This document shows positions 4,429 through 6,726 of a stretch of 6,726 nt of DNA, piece by piece. The stretch lies in assembly GCA_031290205.1 (NCBI GenBank), contig JAITNZ010000208.1, forward strand, positions 1 through 6,726, written 5' to 3'. The notes under the pieces are model-generated. The model ran no database searches. It was not told where the DNA came from and saw only the letters and a list, made by a program, of their open reading frames with translations. Numbering within the stretch: position 1 is the first letter of the stretch; every line of letters starts with the position of its first letter. The DNA is from Spirochaetaceae bacterium. Its GTDB lineage: Bacteria; Spirochaetota; Spirochaetia; Treponematales; Breznakiellaceae. Position numbers and translations under genes: made by a program.

Positions 4429-6423
4429 ATGGCTTTTATTCAGTTTAGCGGATTAGCATTAGCATTTGGTGATAGGGATATTATCAAAAACGGGAGCTTC
4501 TTTCTTAAAAGCGGCTGTAAGACGGCGCTCTGCGGGGCAAACGGCTCGGGTAAATCAACCTTATTAAAAATTATTGCAGGCGAATTAGCGCCGGATGCAG
4601 GTGAACGTTCTATAGAACGGGGATGCAAGCTCTCCTATCTACCCCAATCAGGCATCGTTCATCGGGGGAAAACGCTCTTTGAAGAAGCAGAAACGGCATA
4701 TCAACAGAGTGCGTCGATGCTGGCAAAGGCTGAAGAGATAAGTGCGCTCCTCCTCCACTCAAAAGATGATGACGCAAACACGAGAGCGCTGCTTGCCGAG
4801 CAGCATACGATACTGCAAACAGTAGAGGCAAGCGGCTACTACCAGCGGAAGAAAAATATTGGCATCGTGCTATCCGGTCTAGGATTTAAGCAGGATGATA
4901 TTGAACGGAACACGGAAGAATTTTCAGGCGGCTGGCAGATGCGTATCGCGCTTGCTAAAGTGCTGCTTGCAGACCCGGACATTCTTCTTTTGGATGAGCC
5001 GACCAATTATCTTGATATAGAGGCGCGCGCATGGCTCGAAACTTTTCTGCAAAACTATAAAGGCGCCTTCGTTCTGGTATCGCACGACCGCTATTTCCTT
5101 GATGTTACGATCAACGAAGTATACGAACTCTTCCAAGGTAAATTAACCCACTATGCGGGAAATTATAGCGATTATCTAGCACGGAGGGCAATCGAAATGG
5201 AGAGTCTGCTCGCCGCATACAAAGCGCAGCAGGAGGAGATACGCAAGAATGAAGATCTGATTCGCCGCTTTCGATACAAGGCAAGCAAGGCGGCTATGGC
5301 ACAGGAGCGCATAAAAAAACTTGAAAAGATGGAAATCATCGAAATCCCCGAATCGTTAAAAAAAATTGACATCGCGATTCCCCCGCCCCCGCACTGCGGG
5401 AATATTGCCCTTACTATAGAAGGAATTGAAAAAAAGTTCGGGGATCGGACGGTGCTATCAGGCGTTAATCTGACGCTTGAAGCCGGTGAGCGCCTGCTCG
5501 TCGTCGGTGTTAACGGCGCGGGTAAGACGACATTACTGGGCATTATCGCCGGAGCGGATACTGATTTTGCAGGCAATGTCCGCTATGGAGCCGGTGTGTG
5601 CGCGGGTTACTTCACCCAAGACTCGACGGAAACGATTGCAGGCGGCGAGAGCGTCCTCGAATATTTAGAAGCCTCCGCGCAAACGGCGCTTGTTCCCAAA
5701 TTGCGGGATATGCTCGGCGCGTTTTTATTTCGCGGCGATGATGTCTATAAGAGCCTTGATATGCTTTCCGGCGGCGAAAAAAGTAGGCTGGCGTTGCTGC
5801 GGCTTTTGTTGTTTCCGTTAAATCTTTTAATCCTCGACGAGCCGACGAATCATCTTGATATGCACTCACAGGATGTGCTGCTCTCAGCATTGTCAAAATG
5901 GCAGGGCACCATCATCTTCGTATCCCACGACCGCTCGTTTATGGAAGCGCTTTCGACAAAAACTCTGGAATTAACACCCAAGGGAACAAATCGCCCTTCG
6001 CTCACTGAGGGCAAGGCTGAAAGTGCCTTAGGCACTGGCGGATTAAAAAGCGGCGCGGGGAGCCGGCTCTTTTACGGGAACTATGCCTATTATATTGAGC
6101 GCGTGCAAACCGAAAACGAAACCGGAGCGGCATCAAGCACGATAGATGCCGCTCCGGCGGCACCGCTGAAAAATAACAGCGCGCATCAATTTCGCGAGGA
6201 ACAGAAAAAAACTGAAGCTGCCCGGCGTCGTCTTGAAAAAGAAGAGCAGCGGCTGATAGCGGAAATTGAAATGCTAGAAAAAGAAAAACGCGATGCCGAG
6301 CATGAACTATCCCAACCAGAGGTATATACATCAGGCGAAAGGGTCCAATCCATTCAGCATAAGATACATACATTGAACGCCCAAATAGAGGAAGCAACAG
6401 CACGCTGGGAAGCGCTTGGTTAA
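4429..6423 (+). CDS. ABC-F family ATPase (translation factor-like, two ATPase domains)
   Basis: A 664-residue cytoplasmic protein with two ABC ATPase domains and no membrane segments, the ABC-F plan. Domain 1: Walker A GANGSGKST (36-44), signature FSGGW (165-169), Walker B LLLDEPTNYLD (186-196), switch His219 in VSHDR. Domain 2: GVNGAGKTT (360-368), LSGGE (446-450), LLILDEPTNHLD (466-477), His500 in VSHDR. All catalytic residues are present. Between them, about 245-330, is the charged helical linker that in ABC-F proteins reaches the ribosomal P-site tRNA. The C-terminus (about 585-664) is a Glu/Lys/Arg-rich predicted coiled coil, as in Uup and related proteins. Family members rescue or tune ribosomes and some confer antibiotic resistance; which applies here cannot be told. 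Residues 521-538 come from an inserted palindromic repeat, and the segment between His500 and the FYGNYAYYIER motif is about 25 residues longer than its counterpart in domain 1. Confidence 0.95.
   Translation: MAFIQFSGLALAFGDRDIIKNGSFFLKSGCKTALCGANGSGKSTLLKIIAGELAPDAGERSIERGCKLSYLPQSGIVHRGKTLFEEAETAYQQSASMLAKAEEISALLLHSKDDDANTRALLAEQHTILQTVEASGYYQRKKNIGIVLSGLGFKQDDIERNTEEFSGGWQMRIALAKVLLADPDILLLDEPTNYLDIEARAWLETFLQNYKGAFVLVSHDRYFLDVTINEVYELFQGKLTHYAGNYSDYLARRAIEMESLLAAYKAQQEEIRKNEDLIRRFRYKASKAAMAQERIKKLEKMEIIEIPESLKKIDIAIPPPPHCGNIALTIEGIEKKFGDRTVLSGVNLTLEAGERLLVVGVNGAGKTTLLGIIAGADTDFAGNVRYGAGVCAGYFTQDSTETIAGGESVLEYLEASAQTALVPKLRDMLGAFLFRGDDVYKSLDMLSGGEKSRLALLRLLLFPLNLLILDEPTNHLDMHSQDVLLSALSKWQGTIIFVSHDRSFMEALSTKTLELTPKGTNRPSLTEGKAESALGTGGLKSGAGSRLFYGNYAYYIERVQTENETGAASSTIDAAPAAPLKNNSAHQFREEQKKTEAARRRLEKEEQRLIAEIEMLEKEKRDAEHELSQPEVYTSGERVQSIQHKIHTLNAQIEEATARWEALG
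5989..6040 (+). repeat. Dispersed palindromic repeat, copy 3, in frame inside ABC-F
   Basis: Begins AATCGCCCTTCGCTCACTGA and contains AGTGCCT-T-AGGCACT (6022-6036), a perfect 7-bp-arm palindrome, plus a second hairpin GCCCT/AGGGC (5993-5997 with 6008-6012). It encodes ABC-F residues 521-538, beginning NRPSLTEG, the same frame and nearly the same first eight residues as the AMMECR1 copy. After the middle, the two coding copies differ by one base in length, so their later parts are read in different frames. Confidence 0.87.
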
Positions 6424-6437
6424 CAGGGAGATGGTGT

Positions 6438-6515
6438 ATGCCCAAAGTTTGTCAAAGCGGGGGTATCAAAGCCAGCAATTACGAATTCAAGCACACGAAC
6501 CAAGATGAAAAATAA
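6438..6515 (+). CDS. Possible 25-codon ORF of unknown function
   Basis: ATG at 6438 is preceded by AGGGAG with 7 bases between, an ideal ribosome-site spacing, and starts 14 bases after the ABC-F stop. The 25-residue product, beginning MPKVCQSGGIK and ending NQDEK, is hydrophilic and resembles nothing I recognise. It may be a small protein, the remnant of a broken gene, or chance. An alternative ATG at 6431 in another frame also gives 25 codons, which lowers confidence. Confidence 0.25.
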   Translation: MPKVCQSGGIKASNYEFKHTNQDEK

Positions 6516-6584
6516 GCATCCGTCAAATAATACCATGCTCCTCTATAGCGAGCGCAATAAAAGAAAAAATCAAGAAAATATGTC

Positions 6585-6611
6585 CACAGATACACACAGA
6601 TTAACACAGAT
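6585..6611 (+). repeat. Three CACAGAT units at 10-base spacing
   Basis: CACAGAT occurs at 6585-6591, 6595-6601 and 6605-6611. The style is the same as the CACGAAC array at 4243, and similar short-period arrays are dispersed in many genomes. It abuts GCTCG-caa-CGAGC (6618-6630) and the inverted copy of the structured repeat. Confidence 0.75.
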
Positions 6612-6642
6612 ACGGAGGCTCGCAACGAGCAAGGGCGCCGAC

Positions 6643-6721
6643 GGCAAAGTGCGTGGTTAGGAGCATGGCGGCGAGCACTGGCGCGTAAGCGCTTGTGCCG
6701 CCGACCGAGAAAGCCTTCCCC
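6643..6721 (-). repeat. Structured dispersed repeat, copy B (inverted)
   Basis: Reverse-complement copy of 2783-2861. Its hairpin is stronger: GGCGGC (6667-6672) with GCCGCC (6697-6702), then AGCACT (6674-6679) with AGCGCT (6688-6693, one G-T pair in the minus-strand RNA) around an 8-base loop. Base differences from copy A keep the stem paired. With copy A it brackets the symporter and ABC-F genes. Confidence 0.85.
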
Positions 6722-6726
6722 CTGTG

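Noticed and set aside
5172..5576. 134-codon minus-strand frame opposite the ABC-F linker
   Set aside because: Antisense shadow with Ser/Arg/Ile-rich composition; the plus strand carries the conserved protein.
6002..6445. 147-codon minus-strand frame opposite the ABC-F C-terminus
   Set aside because: Shadow of the coiled-coil coding sequence; no ribosome site or domain.

Overview
The window looks like chromosome from a host-associated spirochaete, most likely a Treponema. This is a judgement from gene content and style: stand-alone class III cyclase-like proteins, an AMMECR1 protein, a QueD-type PTPS, a HigA-like regulator with a Lys/Ala-rich tail, a DAACS carrier and an ABC-F ATPase, with moderate GC, many A/T runs and many short dispersed repeats. 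No rRNA or tRNA is present to confirm it. Six convincing genes and about ten repeats or regulatory sites are supported.

Layout: (1) 1-424 has no credible gene. It holds a very GC-rich block (about 80-316) full of nested palindromes, followed by AT-richer spacer. (2) 425-2641 is a leftward gene group. In transcription order it runs HigA-like XRE regulator with a histone H1-like tail (2641-2168), QueD/PTPS (2091-1717), AMMECR1 (1714-1097) and a degenerate adenylate/guanylate cyclase homologue (1087-425). The last three are separated by 2 and 9 bp and look like one operon. The regulator has a very good promoter and Shine-Dalgarno, and is separated from queD by 76 bp containing a 12-bp perfect inverted repeat. 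(3) 2642-2978 is a divergent intergenic region with the regulator's promoter between two 11-bp direct repeats, a structured dispersed repeat, a CATCTA-type tandem repeat and a possible promoter for the next gene. (4) 2979-4211 is a divergent dicarboxylate/amino-acid:cation symporter homologue. (5) 4212-4428 is packed with a 31-bp-arm inverted repeat and a dispersed palindromic repeat. (6) 4429-6423 is a two-domain ABC-F ATPase. (7) 6424-6726 holds a possible 25-codon ORF and two more repeats, one an inverted copy of the element at 2783.

The most interesting signal is a dispersed palindromic repeat of about 50-60 bp. It occurs three times: once between genes (4353-4403) and twice inside unrelated protein genes (AMMECR1 at 1551-1610, ABC-F at 5989-6040). 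In both genes it is in frame, in the same orientation, and begins with the same peptide, NRPSxTxG. In the ABC-F gene the equivalent segment of the first ATPase domain serves as an internal control: the second domain is about 25 residues longer exactly there. This resembles the Rickettsia palindromic elements that insert into coding genes. I know of no such family described for spirochaetes, but I could not search. A second, unrelated structured repeat flanks the symporter/ABC-F block as an inverted pair.
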